DNA of 64,000 bases from contig DYJL01000003.1 in the NCBI GenBank assembly GCA_020723105.1, forward strand, positions 1 to 64,000, read 5' to 3'. Positions 1 to 9,601 of the stretch are shown piece by piece (position 1 is the stretch's first letter; each line of letters opens with the position of its first letter). The notes below the pieces were generated by a model that was not told the origin of the DNA, did not search any database, and worked only from the letters and a program-made list of their open reading frames with translations. The DNA comes from Nitrospira japonica (GTDB lineage Bacteria > Nitrospirota > Thermodesulfovibrionia > UBA6902). The position numbers and the translations under genes are program-made.

Positions 1-227
1 GTCGTATTTTACACCTTATACGACTGTCCGATTTTTGGGGGCCACCTCTGTTCGAGACGGGAAGGATTTTACATACAAGGCAAATATATTTGATTTTCAT
101 AATGGTTGTGTTATCATTTTTGATAAATACAAAAGTGATCTTACCTTATTTTTTTAGTTCAGATAATTAGTTATACTATTAATGCATCCTATCAACTTTA
201 TGCAAAATTATATAAGAGTTAAACATA

Positions 228-920
228 ATGCAAGACAATTCTAAGAATGAGTTTCTTAAAAAAGCTGAGCTTTTTTCATCATTTACTGACAATGAAATAG
301 AACAACTTATAAGTAAGTTAATTATTAAGAAGTTTAAAAAACTTGAAACCATCCTCTACGAAGAAGATACTAATGAGTTCATGTATATTATTTTATTTGG
401 AAAAGTCAAAGCAGTACGTATGACGGAAGATGGTAAAGAAATAATCCTTGCAGTACATCAAACAGGCGATTTCTTTGGGGAGATGTCGCTAATTGACAGT
501 AAAACAACCCCTGCCTCTGTCATTGCAACCGAGGATTCTTTATTAGCAATCATTTCCAAGAAGGATTTCTACTCAATATTATTGGTTCAAAACAAATTTA
601 TGGTAAGTCTGCTCAAAATACTTTGCGGCCGACTCCGTAAGTGCTGGGATACAATACAATTATTAAATTTCAACAATGCTTCACAAAGAACAAAAACGTT
701 ACTCCTTATGCTGTCAGATGAATATGGCAAGAAATCTTCAGATGGAACTACATTAAACATTAAACTTACTCATCAAGATATAGCCGAAATGACTGGGATG
801 ACACGGGAAACAGTTACAAGGATTTTAGATAAGTGGCAAAAAACAGGAGAAATAACTGTGCTGAAAAATAAATTTATACGTCTAAATCCAAGTTTTTTAC
901 AAAAAGAATTAAATATCTAA
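228..920 (+). CDS. Crp/Fnr family transcriptional regulator
   Basis: N-terminal cyclic-nucleotide-binding-like domain (GDFFGEMSLID) and C-terminal HTH (LTHQDIAEMTGMTRETVTRILDKW). Confidence 0.93.
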   Translation: MQDNSKNEFLKKAELFSSFTDNEIEQLISKLIIKKFKKLETILYEEDTNEFMYIILFGKVKAVRMTEDGKEIILAVHQTGDFFGEMSLIDSKTTPASVIATEDSLLAIISKKDFYSILLVQNKFMVSLLKILCGRLRKCWDTIQLLNFNNASQRTKTLLLMLSDEYGKKSSDGTTLNIKLTHQDIAEMTGMTRETVTRILDKWQKTGEITVLKNKFIRLNPSFLQKELNI

Positions 921-966
921 CCTATCCTTTTTTCTGTATAATCCATTATCTCTCAGTTAATAGAAA

Positions 967-1008
967 AGAAAAAGGCTTTTGCAAATTTTGCAAAAGCCTT
1001 TTTTTATT
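967..1008. terminator. bidirectional rho-independent terminator between convergent genes
   Basis: aaaaaggcttttgcaaattttgcaaaagccttttttt: perfect inverted repeat with A/T tracts on both sides. Confidence 0.85.
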
Positions 1009-1027
1009 TATCAACACGTTAAATATA

Positions 1028-1687
1028 CTACTTTATTCTTCTGCGTCTTGCGTATAAAGCAGCGCCTACTAACCCTGAACCCAGAAGCAATAGTGTGCTT
1101 GGTTCCGGAGTTACAACCTCTTGATCAAAGCTTGTGGTACCACGGCCTGAGTGATCGATATTAGTGTATAGTGTCAGCGTATCAGGGTTTGTCAGAGAGA
1201 GATAGCCAGATCCAACTGAACCTGATGCTGCTCCAGGACCTAAAACAAGGGAGCTGATCGTTGTTCCATTAACACGAGTTTCAAACGTTGCTGTGTTCTG
1301 GAATGTGCCACCAACATTCATTATTAAACCGCCATCATAAGTAAATCCAGAGTCATCAAACCATATTTCTAATGTCCCTGCCCTGTTTGATGTATTTTGT
1401 GATGCAACATCCATATAAGGCAATGATGCTGAACCAACAGCTGGCTTTGTAAGACCGGTTGTTACATTGATATTAAATACACCCAACGGACCCATAAATG
1501 TAACAGTACCTATTGCGGCAGCACCATATGTTGCAAAATTATATGCATCTCCAAGACCTTCATCAAAAATTATGGCAGTTGATGCACCACTCTTCAATGT
1601 AAGGGTAGGAATAGCATTGGCTGATTGAACACCTACTATACCTATTACAGCTACCAAGACTAATAAGATTTTTACTACTTTATTCAT
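1028..1687 (-). CDS. PEP-CTERM sorting domain-containing secreted protein
   Basis: N-terminal signal peptide; C-terminal VVTPEPSTLLLLGSGLVGAALYARRRRIK (PEP, TM helix, Arg-rich tail). Confidence 0.93.
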   Translation of the reverse strand: MNKVVKILLVLVAVIGIVGVQSANAIPTLTLKSGASTAIIFDEGLGDAYNFATYGAAAIGTVTFMGPLGVFNINVTTGLTKPAVGSASLPYMDVASQNTSNRAGTLEIWFDDSGFTYDGGLIMNVGGTFQNTATFETRVNGTTISSLVLGPGAASGSVGSGYLSLTNPDTLTLYTNIDHSGRGTTSFDQEVVTPEPSTLLLLGSGLVGAALYARRRRIK

Positions 1688-1756
1688 TGTTAATTCCTCC
1701 TTTTTTAATTTTTTATTATTTATAGATGCCTATCTATACTTCTGAATAAACTATTT

Positions 1757-1772
1757 AGCAATATACATGCCA
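1757..1772 (-). promoter_or_regulatory. putative sigma54 (-24/-12) promoter for the PEP-CTERM gene
   Basis: minus strand reads TGGCATGTATATTGCT, matching TGGCA-N6-TTGCW; about 70 nt upstream of the start codon. Confidence 0.6.
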
Positions 1773-2009
1773 TTTCTTTTAACAATTATAACTCGTTGAT
1801 AATAAAGTATATTTTATACATTCCAGTAATTATATTATTTCCATTAACACTTCACATGTAAATTATCCCGACATATCTCCTTGAAAAAACGATATTTATT
1901 AAGCGTAATATGAGACTAACTCCATAATTTATATGAAATATTTCTTCAATATATGGGATTAATTGAAATTGTAAACTTTTTCATAATGGTTAACAACTAT
2001 TTACATTTC

Positions 2010-2023
2010 GTGATTCAAATCAC
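2010..2023. promoter_or_regulatory. putative Crp/Fnr-type palindromic operator
   Basis: GTGATTCAAATCAC palindrome; the same 14-mer recurs at 11857-11870. Confidence 0.5.
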
Positions 2024-2080
2024 CGCTATCCCATAGTACGTTAGATTATCCTAATATTGAGAGGTTACATAGAGGATGTT

Positions 2081-2186
2081 TCCGAAAAGGTAAACCCTGA
2101 GTAATCAGGGGGCACAAAGCCACGGGTCCTGAAGCTTCAGGATAGCCGGGCCGCCGAAGAAACAGCGCTTGACCTGGTTTTTACCT
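2081..2186 (+). ncRNA. cyclic di-GMP-I (GEMM) riboswitch
   Basis: aggtaaaccctgagtaatcagggggcacaaagccacgggtcctgaagcttcaggatagccgggccgccgaag matches the GEMM-I core (GCAAAGCCACGGG...AGCCGGG..CCGA) and lies in the leader of the next gene. Confidence 0.9.
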
Positions 2187-2236
2187 CCAGAACAAGCCTG
2201 TTTCCAATGCCGGAGACAGAAGGAGGTTGAAAGACC

Positions 2237-3937
2237 GTGTTAAGTACTAACTTAAGATATAACACCGTATCTCTCTTCTTCCTGTTTTTCCTGATAATTA
2301 TTTTTAATACTCATAATCTTTTCGCAGCCAATGTAACACTCTCATGGACGCCTCCCACCACAAATGCTGATGCTACACCCCTGACAGACCTCGCTGGATA
2401 TAAAGTATATTTCGGCACATCTTCAGGCAGTTATTCTCAAAGCGCTGACGCCGGCAATGTAACAAGCTACACCTGGGGTAATCTTGCAGCCGGAACTCCT
2501 TATTATTTTACTATCACTGCCTATGATACAAGCGGCAATGAAAGCAGTTTTTCCAATGAGGTCAGTAAAACTCTTGCGTCTGTGACTTATTACTGCGACA
2601 AAGATACGGATAGCTACATAAACGTAATTGCAGACGGCACCTGTGCAGGTACAGGCTGTGAACCATCCGGATGCCAGACTGTCGCAGGCAATGACTGTAA
2701 TGACAACAATGCAAACATTAACTCTGCTGCATCGGACATCAACTGTAATGGATTAGATGATAACTGTAACGGCCAGGTAGACGAAGAGTGTACAGCTTCT
2801 ATTAAGGTCAGCAAGGTGCTTTTAAGTGAAGACTTCTCCAGCGGAATACCTCAAACATGGTCCAGACAGGGAGTGTGGGATTCGGACAACACATGTGGAA
2901 AGACTATAGATTATCCATTTGTGGCACCTTATGCCTTGGCAGATTCTTCCTGTTTAGCAACTGGCAATGAAGAGCTTGTAACGTCTTCATTTAATACTAC
3001 TTCATGCAATAGTGTGGAACTCGCTTTCAGCAACCAACACTATCTGGATAGTGGATATGTCCAGATAAATATTACAGGTGATGGGGGAGCAAACTGGTTG
3101 AACACTGTAAATATGCCAATGAGTGACGGTTATCCTTCACCTAACTGGAAGAATATTGATATAACTGCTGTTACAGGTGTTAAAAATGCAAAAGTAAAAT
3201 TCAGTTATGTAAACAATACAAGTGATGGATTATGGGCCCTTGATAATATCTGGGTTACCTGTCAAACAACCCAGCTCGATTTTTCAAGCCAGATTCTTAA
3301 ATCTTCCCCAACACAAACCATCCTGCTTTCTAACACAGGTACTCAAGATCTATCCATAGATAACATCACTATTGAGGGTACTGATGCTCCTGAGTTTACA
3401 ATAGACGATAAGAATAACTGTTTAGGTCGTACCTTGCTCCCTGCAGAGACATGTGCACTTGATTTAGTCTTCCTGCCAGTTTTGTCTGGTTCTAAAAATG
3501 CCAATCTTGCCATTACCACAAATGACCCTGATACACCAGTACTCGATATTCCTCTGACTGGAATTATTAATCCATCCCCTAAAGTCAGCATCAACGGCAA
3601 AGACAGCCTTGTTACTCTGAGAAAAGGTATAAAGGCTAAAATGGCTTTAGAACTTGATCCAGGAAACTTCGAATATACAAATGCTGACTGGTGGTTGCTG
3701 TTAGAACGCAATAATAACTGGTACTACTACGATCCTCTGACTAAATATTGGAAAAAAATCCCTGCATACTACGACCAGAGAGAAATTATCAATACTGCAA
3801 CTGTTGAGGTTATGAAGACCTCAAATCTGCCAAGGGGGCTGTATAAGCTTTACTTTGGTGTTGATACAAATGCGAATGGCTCAATTGATCCAGATGAATA
3901 TCATTACGATGAGATGTCAGTCAGAATCAAACGGTAA
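2237..3937 (+). CDS. secreted multidomain protein: fibronectin type III, MopE-like putative metal-binding motif, choice-of-anchor-D-like repeat
   Basis: signal peptide; FN3 (VTLSWTPPTTN...GYKVYFGTSSG); DNDCNDNNANINSAASDINCNGLDDNCNGQVDE; LSNTGTQDLSIDNITIEG...; GTG start with aggaggt RBS. Confidence 0.85.
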   Translation: MLSTNLRYNTVSLFFLFFLIIIFNTHNLFAANVTLSWTPPTTNADATPLTDLAGYKVYFGTSSGSYSQSADAGNVTSYTWGNLAAGTPYYFTITAYDTSGNESSFSNEVSKTLASVTYYCDKDTDSYINVIADGTCAGTGCEPSGCQTVAGNDCNDNNANINSAASDINCNGLDDNCNGQVDEECTASIKVSKVLLSEDFSSGIPQTWSRQGVWDSDNTCGKTIDYPFVAPYALADSSCLATGNEELVTSSFNTTSCNSVELAFSNQHYLDSGYVQINITGDGGANWLNTVNMPMSDGYPSPNWKNIDITAVTGVKNAKVKFSYVNNTSDGLWALDNIWVTCQTTQLDFSSQILKSSPTQTILLSNTGTQDLSIDNITIEGTDAPEFTIDDKNNCLGRTLLPAETCALDLVFLPVLSGSKNANLAITTNDPDTPVLDIPLTGIINPSPKVSINGKDSLVTLRKGIKAKMALELDPGNFEYTNADWWLLLERNNNWYYYDPLTKYWKKIPAYYDQREIINTATVEVMKTSNLPRGLYKLYFGVDTNANGSIDPDEYHYDEMSVRIKR

Positions 3938-3943
3938 GCTATA

Positions 3944-3980
3944 AAAAAACGAACGGAAGTTCTTCCCGTTCGTTTCTATG
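3944..3980 (+). terminator. rho-independent terminator
   Basis: aaacgaacggaagttcttcccgttcgttt hairpin directly after the stop codon. Confidence 0.75.
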
Positions 3981-4012
3981 TTGTCACAAAAAGAGCTCTT
4001 GTTACTGCAACT

Positions 4013-4618
4013 TTAGTCTACATCCAAAATTCTCCTCTCAGCAAGGAGAGCCGTAATTAACTGCACAGCATTTGCAATATCTGTTCTTTCTGTATCAATA
4101 ACAAGGTCCGGGTTCCGGGGTTCTTCATAAGGTGAAGAAATCCCTGTATAGTTCTTTATAATTCCTGCTCTTGCTTTTTGATATTGGCCTTTTGGATCAC
4201 GCTTTTCACACATTTCAATAGAACACTTTACATATATTTCAAGAAAATTATCACCATCAAAACGTCTTCTTATATATTCCCTGTCTTCATAGTAAGGAAA
4301 AATAAAGGCGCCGAGAACAACTATCCCAGCATCCACAAAAAGCTTTGACACCTCAACAATTCTCCGGAGATTCTCTTTCCTGTCCTCGCGATCAAAACCC
4401 AGATTACTGTTCAATCCATGCCTGATATTATCACCATCAAGAACATATGCATGTACACCCCTGTTGAACAGTTTTCTTTCAACATGATGAGCAATAGTGG
4501 ATTTCCCAGAGGCAGAGAGTCCGGTCAATAAAACAAACCCGCTTTTATGTTTATTAAACTGGTTCCTTTCCTCCCTCTTTACATACCTGTTATCCCATAT
4601 CACATTGTTCAATTCCAT
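4013..4618 (-). CDS. cysC: adenylyl-sulfate kinase (APS kinase)
   Basis: P-loop GLSASGKSTIAHHVE; LDGDNIRHGLNSNLGF; KARAGIIKNYTGISSPYEEP. Confidence 0.95.
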   Translation of the reverse strand: MELNNVIWDNRYVKREERNQFNKHKSGFVLLTGLSASGKSTIAHHVERKLFNRGVHAYVLDGDNIRHGLNSNLGFDREDRKENLRRIVEVSKLFVDAGIVVLGAFIFPYYEDREYIRRRFDGDNFLEIYVKCSIEMCEKRDPKGQYQKARAGIIKNYTGISSPYEEPRNPDLVIDTERTDIANAVQLITALLAERRILDVD

Positions 4619-4639
4619 TCTATTCCTTTCTCAGTCAAT

Positions 4640-5266
4640 TTATTCCGGCAGATAATCCTTTAATAATGGAAGAAAATCCCTTATAGCGCTTTCCACTAAG
4701 TGCTCAGTCTCTTCAACACCTTTACTTACAGGCGTTGAAATCCTTATAAAAGCAGCATCATTTCTCCGATATTTCAAGGAATTTATAATCATGTACAATT
4801 TTAATATATAATCATTCGTGATATATACATCCTTCATTTTATACCAATAAATAAAAAGTTCTTTCTCCGCACCCTTTTGATATACCGCTTCTATGAACTT
4901 TACTTCATCAGCGCCATTCACCTGCAACCTTCTCTCCCGCTCTGACAGCTTAAACCATCCGCTTCCAGGCAGGCAATGTTTCGGTGAATGAATCTGTGCG
5001 CCTTCTCTTTGTGTACCATAATAACCAACATAAAGGTTAATGCTGTCATCTCCTTTTCGGTATGCTCTTGACATATATTCGTTAACCCTTAGTTTCTCAA
5101 GTATCACATCATCAAACTGGTAAATTTTCCCCTCCCACCCTTGCCATGCAAGCGGAAAATCATCTAAGGTCTTCTTAAGCGGCACTCTCTCATGGAATGA
5201 AACACTATTAAGATAAAGCGCAAATAAAAATATAATAACCGACATTATTATTATTCTTTTATTCAT
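4640..5266 (-). CDS. EpsI family / exosortase C-terminal-domain-associated protein
   Basis: PLKKTLDDFPLAWQGWEG...NLYVGYYGTQREGAQIHSPKHCLPGSGW typical of EpsI; adjacent to exosortase. Confidence 0.9.
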   Translation of the reverse strand: MNKRIIIMSVIIFLFALYLNSVSFHERVPLKKTLDDFPLAWQGWEGKIYQFDDVILEKLRVNEYMSRAYRKGDDSINLYVGYYGTQREGAQIHSPKHCLPGSGWFKLSERERRLQVNGADEVKFIEAVYQKGAEKELFIYWYKMKDVYITNDYILKLYMIINSLKYRRNDAAFIRISTPVSKGVEETEHLVESAIRDFLPLLKDYLPE

Positions 5267-5269
5267 AGA

Positions 5270-6109
5270 TTATTTATTTCCTATTCGCACTAAAATAACT
5301 GACAGAATAATCAGCAAAGAGATTGCAATACCAAACATCAAGAGACCGGCAAACTCATGAAAGAACCCTTTAGCCACCTCTGCGCCATACTTCTCAGCAA
5401 GAATACCTGTACCCACAACTCTTACGGCATTCACAAACACAGCAATTGGAACTGCCATGCCTATAAGCACCAACTTTTTTATCCATCCTTTTTGGGTCAA
5501 ATAGGCAATCGCTGTTGATAAAGCAAGCAAAGAAATTATGGACCTTATTCCACTGCAAGCATCCGCAACCTCAAGCGTTGTATCGGCAAGGTATATGATG
5601 TTCCCCTCCCTTATAACAAGAACGCCAATCCATGATAAAAAATCTACTGAAACTTTTGATACCAGAAGTTTTAACGGAAAAGCAACAGAATCATAAAGAA
5701 TATACGGCAGAGGGATCATAAACAAGAGATAGCAAAACGGAAAAGCAACAGCTTTAAAAAATTCTATCCCGCAAGTAAAAACAATAGCGCCTGCAAGCAC
5801 AAGCAGCATTGAGGCTCTCATTGTAAATTGTTCACCTGAAAGATAGCCAATAAAATAAATAACCATTCCCGAGATCAATATAAAAAGGCCGGAAGTTGAC
5901 GGAGAGAGCAGTACAGATTTTACTAACTCCTTCCTTTGCCAGAAAAAATAGCCGGATATAAACGGTATTAAAAAACCATGTGAATAATTCTCATCGTTAT
6001 ACCAGTCACTAATCATTTCAAAGATGGTACTCCAGTATAAAAAACCAAAGGCAAGGAGAAAAAATACGATAGACAGTATGTTAATTTTATTGTCTTTATT
6101 AATATTCAT
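5270..6109 (-). CDS. exosortase (exosortase/archaeosortase family, polytopic)
   Basis: EVADACSGIRSIISLLAL (Cys), VNAVRVVGTGILA (Arg), GFFHEFAGLLMF (His); multiple TM helices. Confidence 0.93.
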   Translation of the reverse strand: MNINKDNKINILSIVFFLLAFGFLYWSTIFEMISDWYNDENYSHGFLIPFISGYFFWQRKELVKSVLLSPSTSGLFILISGMVIYFIGYLSGEQFTMRASMLLVLAGAIVFTCGIEFFKAVAFPFCYLLFMIPLPYILYDSVAFPLKLLVSKVSVDFLSWIGVLVIREGNIIYLADTTLEVADACSGIRSIISLLALSTAIAYLTQKGWIKKLVLIGMAVPIAVFVNAVRVVGTGILAEKYGAEVAKGFFHEFAGLLMFGIAISLLIILSVILVRIGNK

Positions 6110-6129
6110 ATTCGAATAGACAGTAACTG

Positions 6130-8955
6130 CTATAGTCTTGATGTTCTATACATCAATATCGTATTAATCAATATTTTTCTGAAGTGCTCCATTTTATCAA
6201 CATTAACATTCTTAAAAACAGCTCTATCCATTTTATCTACATAGTAACCTGATTTTCCCATATCAAAATATCCATAAAATAAATCACGGATCTGTTCACG
6301 GTTAAAGCCGTTTTCCCGTTCCAGTATAGCAAGCAACTCAACGTTTTGCTGACACCTCCGCAACGCCTTTACACGAAGACTGACAACCCAGTCAACTCCT
6401 GCTTCTTCCTTTGCATTAACAATCAAGGCATTCTTATCTGGAAAGGCAAAGGCTTTAGTCCCTCCCAGGCTCTGCCAGGGCAATACACCGTCAGCGCCTT
6501 CAACATAAGCGCACATACACCACATAACGGTCTGCTGATTAGGCAAGTCAATGTCGTTAAGTGACCCATAAACAGAAAATTTGATTTGACCATCTTCTTT
6601 CAATTTCCGTGCACGGTCCGGATATCTGAAGAAGTCTTCACTCTGTACATACATTCTGTTCAATATTCCATTTAACCAGTCATGCTGCCATCGCTGTCTT
6701 GAGATATCTGCCCTGAAAACAAATTGCGACGGTTTTGCGCCAAAGGCCTGCTGAAATAATACCCCATAAAACTTCAAAGCCATCCAGTCATCATAAGACA
6801 AAGGCTCATCGAGATTCCACCACGATGAGGAATCGGTCCACTTCCATTTATTATTAAGGTAAAACTGAAATTCGGTTTGACTCCATCCATTTGCCTCAAA
6901 ATGTTTTTTAAATTCCCTGACTATTTTAACAAACCTGTCTTTATATTCTGATGTTAAAGCCTCATCCAATGATGGTGAATCCAATGCATGCCTTGAGATT
7001 GTTTCCTGTGTCTTTCTTTCTGTAATTCCATATTTATAATTAGAAGACAACTCTGATGGCCAATTCTCAAAGAACGGAAGATAGAATCTCTCTACAGGAA
7101 TACCTTTTCGTCCTCCTTCCGTAAAGGCAGTACCGTCAAACAAGGACCCAAGCCGCTTATCATAGTCGGCCCAGTCAATCTTAATCTCTCCGCCATCTGA
7201 ATATGTTATCGCAGGGATCATGTCTGCATGGACCCGTCCATCCTGTGAATATGGGATCCTATTGATAACTGTCCTGTGCTCATGTGCTATGCGATAAGCC
7301 TGTAAAAACTTCTCTGTTCCTGCTGTTCCAGGGCCTCTGTATATATTCAGCTCAGGGACAAAAACAAGTTTTTGGGGCATTATAATATCTTTTACATCAA
7401 GATTAATGGCAAGAGATCTTTCAGGTTTATCTTTTCTCATAATTATAATTTTGCCGTTATATAGCCCGGGGTTTATCTCATAAGGGATATTAACGTCAAT
7501 AAATATCAATTGGTTACTCCGATTCTCAATGGACTTCTGGAATATTTTCATATCTATCTTCCCATCAAACATTGGGACCGCCAGTTCCGGATACCACTTA
7601 TCTTTAACTTTTACATAATGAACCTGATAAAGATTGAAGCTGTCAGCAGATATTCTTGCTCCCCCTTTACTGTCAAGGAAGGATAACCTTACCTCGATAT
7701 CTTCAAAATCCCTGTTTTCTGTTTCAATACACAATTGAAATCCTACAACTTCCCCCCTTACTCCTGTGAGGGTGATTACATTCCCATCCTCTGACCATAT
7801 TGAATTTTCCTTGTCGAATCCTTCAGCTACGGTCTCCGAAATTATATGTCCCAAGATTGGATCAATTTTGGTTATATCCGGCACTGCCCAAACTTTAAGA
7901 TGCCTTGCTGACGGCTCCTTTTCGCCCCTCGTATTAAGGTTTCTCTTTTCAATTATCCCGTTGGAGGGACGGTCCTGAAAAGTTATTCTCTGTAATGTGC
8001 CCGATGAATAACCGCTCACCACAGCAGGCTCAGACCTCTGACCGAGTTCATCCACTGCGCTTATATTTGTAGTTACCTTTTGTTCAGGAGGCAGCCAGTC
8101 CAATATTATTTCATGCACAATGCCTTTTGGTCCTGGTTTCGGGATTCTCCACAAAGGCACTTCATGGTTATTAATGAATACATCAAAGGCAAATATATCT
8201 TCTTTGATGGGAACCTTAAGAACTGCAGCGCCATAGTCCATATGTGCATGTTCCATTGAAGATACCAATTCTGCATCAGGTCTAAGAGGCTTATTCTTTC
8301 TAATATCCGTTGAGGTGATCATTATGTAAGGTGAGTGTTTTGATTCTCTCGAAAACACATAGTTGTTGGCGAAGGTCTGTCCCGACTCATCCATGATAAG
8401 CAGTCCATAAGATTTACCAGCAATCAGAGCATTAATCAATTCAGGGGCAATGTCCACAGACCACCAATCTCCTTCTTCTTTTCTTAACTCCGTATGATGC
8501 TGCCAGGTGTGCCCCATCCCCATTGTTACATCTGTCAGGTCCGATCTCTCATCAGCCCATCTTTGACTTTCATAGCTCGAATAAAGAAACGTCGCACCCT
8601 TTCCAATTGTATCTCTAAACGGTCCTCTGGATTTACCCTCAACCCATGGAGAAGCAACAGTGGAAATTCCGATCTTCCGCAGTTTATTTTTCTTGCTCGT
8701 ATTACAAAAATATAATCTTGCTTTCTCAATTTTCTTACCATTTAATGATGTTAAATTAAAATCCAGAAGCGCCATTTCCTGGATGCCTTTGAGTTTTAAT
8801 CTATCCGCGGCCCCCATATTGAATTCTTCTTCCCCTGGATAGGCTGATATCCAGACGTCTCTCGTTGCATTGAATTTAAGAGTTCCCGCATAGGCGTTAC
8901 AAGCGGAAATATTAATGACCACGAGAAAGACTATAAATGCTGTAAAAGAATTCAA
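6130..8955 (-). CDS. secreted DUF4091-type glycoside-hydrolase-like protein with N-terminal DNRLRE-like domain
   Basis: signal peptide; DNRLRE-like N-terminus (ATRDVWISAYPGEEEFNMGAADRLKLKG); C-terminal barrel-like region (WNLDEPLSYDDW...GADGVLPWQSLGG). Confidence 0.65.
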   Translation of the reverse strand: MNSFTAFIVFLVVINISACNAYAGTLKFNATRDVWISAYPGEEEFNMGAADRLKLKGIQEMALLDFNLTSLNGKKIEKARLYFCNTSKKNKLRKIGISTVASPWVEGKSRGPFRDTIGKGATFLYSSYESQRWADERSDLTDVTMGMGHTWQHHTELRKEEGDWWSVDIAPELINALIAGKSYGLLIMDESGQTFANNYVFSRESKHSPYIMITSTDIRKNKPLRPDAELVSSMEHAHMDYGAAVLKVPIKEDIFAFDVFINNHEVPLWRIPKPGPKGIVHEIILDWLPPEQKVTTNISAVDELGQRSEPAVVSGYSSGTLQRITFQDRPSNGIIEKRNLNTRGEKEPSARHLKVWAVPDITKIDPILGHIISETVAEGFDKENSIWSEDGNVITLTGVRGEVVGFQLCIETENRDFEDIEVRLSFLDSKGGARISADSFNLYQVHYVKVKDKWYPELAVPMFDGKIDMKIFQKSIENRSNQLIFIDVNIPYEINPGLYNGKIIIMRKDKPERSLAINLDVKDIIMPQKLVFVPELNIYRGPGTAGTEKFLQAYRIAHEHRTVINRIPYSQDGRVHADMIPAITYSDGGEIKIDWADYDKRLGSLFDGTAFTEGGRKGIPVERFYLPFFENWPSELSSNYKYGITERKTQETISRHALDSPSLDEALTSEYKDRFVKIVREFKKHFEANGWSQTEFQFYLNNKWKWTDSSSWWNLDEPLSYDDWMALKFYGVLFQQAFGAKPSQFVFRADISRQRWQHDWLNGILNRMYVQSEDFFRYPDRARKLKEDGQIKFSVYGSLNDIDLPNQQTVMWCMCAYVEGADGVLPWQSLGGTKAFAFPDKNALIVNAKEEAGVDWVVSLRVKALRRCQQNVELLAILERENGFNREQIRDLFYGYFDMGKSGYYVDKMDRAVFKNVNVDKMEHFRKILINTILMYRTSRL

Positions 8956-8967
8956 CGAAGGAGGGCG

Positions 8968-9519
8968 TTAAAAGATGTTTTTTAACTCTATTCTCAAATC
9001 TTTCAGATAAGGTGATTCGAGAGTTTCATTCTTATTAAAAGTTTTATGTATAGTATATGTATTGTCTTTAAGAATATAAATCTCTATTGATTCTTCATCG
9101 GGTATCACAACCCAGTATTCTTTAACACTGAACCTTGCATATAGTTTCTTTTTCTGTACAAGATCCCTGTAAGCAGAGTTTTCAGATAATATCTCTATTA
9201 CAAGATCAGGAGATCCCTGTATGTTTTTCTCACCAATAATATTCAATCTCTCTTTTGAAATAAATAAAATATCCGGCTGCACAACATTTTCTTCATCAAG
9301 ATACACATCGTAAGGAGCATCAAATATTTCCCCAAGATGATTTGCCCTTACAAATTTTAATATTTCGAACTCAATATCCCTCGAAATTTTTTGATGCCTT
9401 GTTGCCGGTGATGGCGTCATAAGCATGTCCCCCTCGATAAGTTCATATCTTTCGTCTGCAGGTGTTTTGAGATAATCCTGGTAGGTAAATTTTTTCTTTT
9501 GTGCAACTGTTCGAGCCAT
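8968..9519 (-). CDS. Uma2 family (DUF820) putative endonuclease
   Basis: TYQDYLKTPADERYELIEGDMLMTPSP...VVQPDILFIS...GSPDLVIEILS...KEYWVV. Confidence 0.93.
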   Translation of the reverse strand: MARTVAQKKKFTYQDYLKTPADERYELIEGDMLMTPSPATRHQKISRDIEFEILKFVRANHLGEIFDAPYDVYLDEENVVQPDILFISKERLNIIGEKNIQGSPDLVIEILSENSAYRDLVQKKKLYARFSVKEYWVVIPDEESIEIYILKDNTYTIHKTFNKNETLESPYLKDLRIELKNIF

Positions 9520-9601
9520 CTATAAACCCCGCTTATTAAATCTTGATAATATTTTAAGCGATGCTCCCCATGATGTCAAACTATCATAGGGCATAAGGTC
9601 T

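Noticed and set aside
1-24. Inverted repeat gtcgtat...atacgac at the window start
   Set aside because: Only 7 bp arms; context truncated by the window edge, cannot distinguish from chance or an IS remnant.
979-1164. 61-aa plus-strand ORF
   Set aside because: Overlaps the bidirectional terminator and is antisense to the PEP-CTERM gene.
8968-9519. Uma2-family gene as a defence or toxin system
   Set aside because: Uma2 proteins are common stand-alone accessory genes; no partner gene supports a system.
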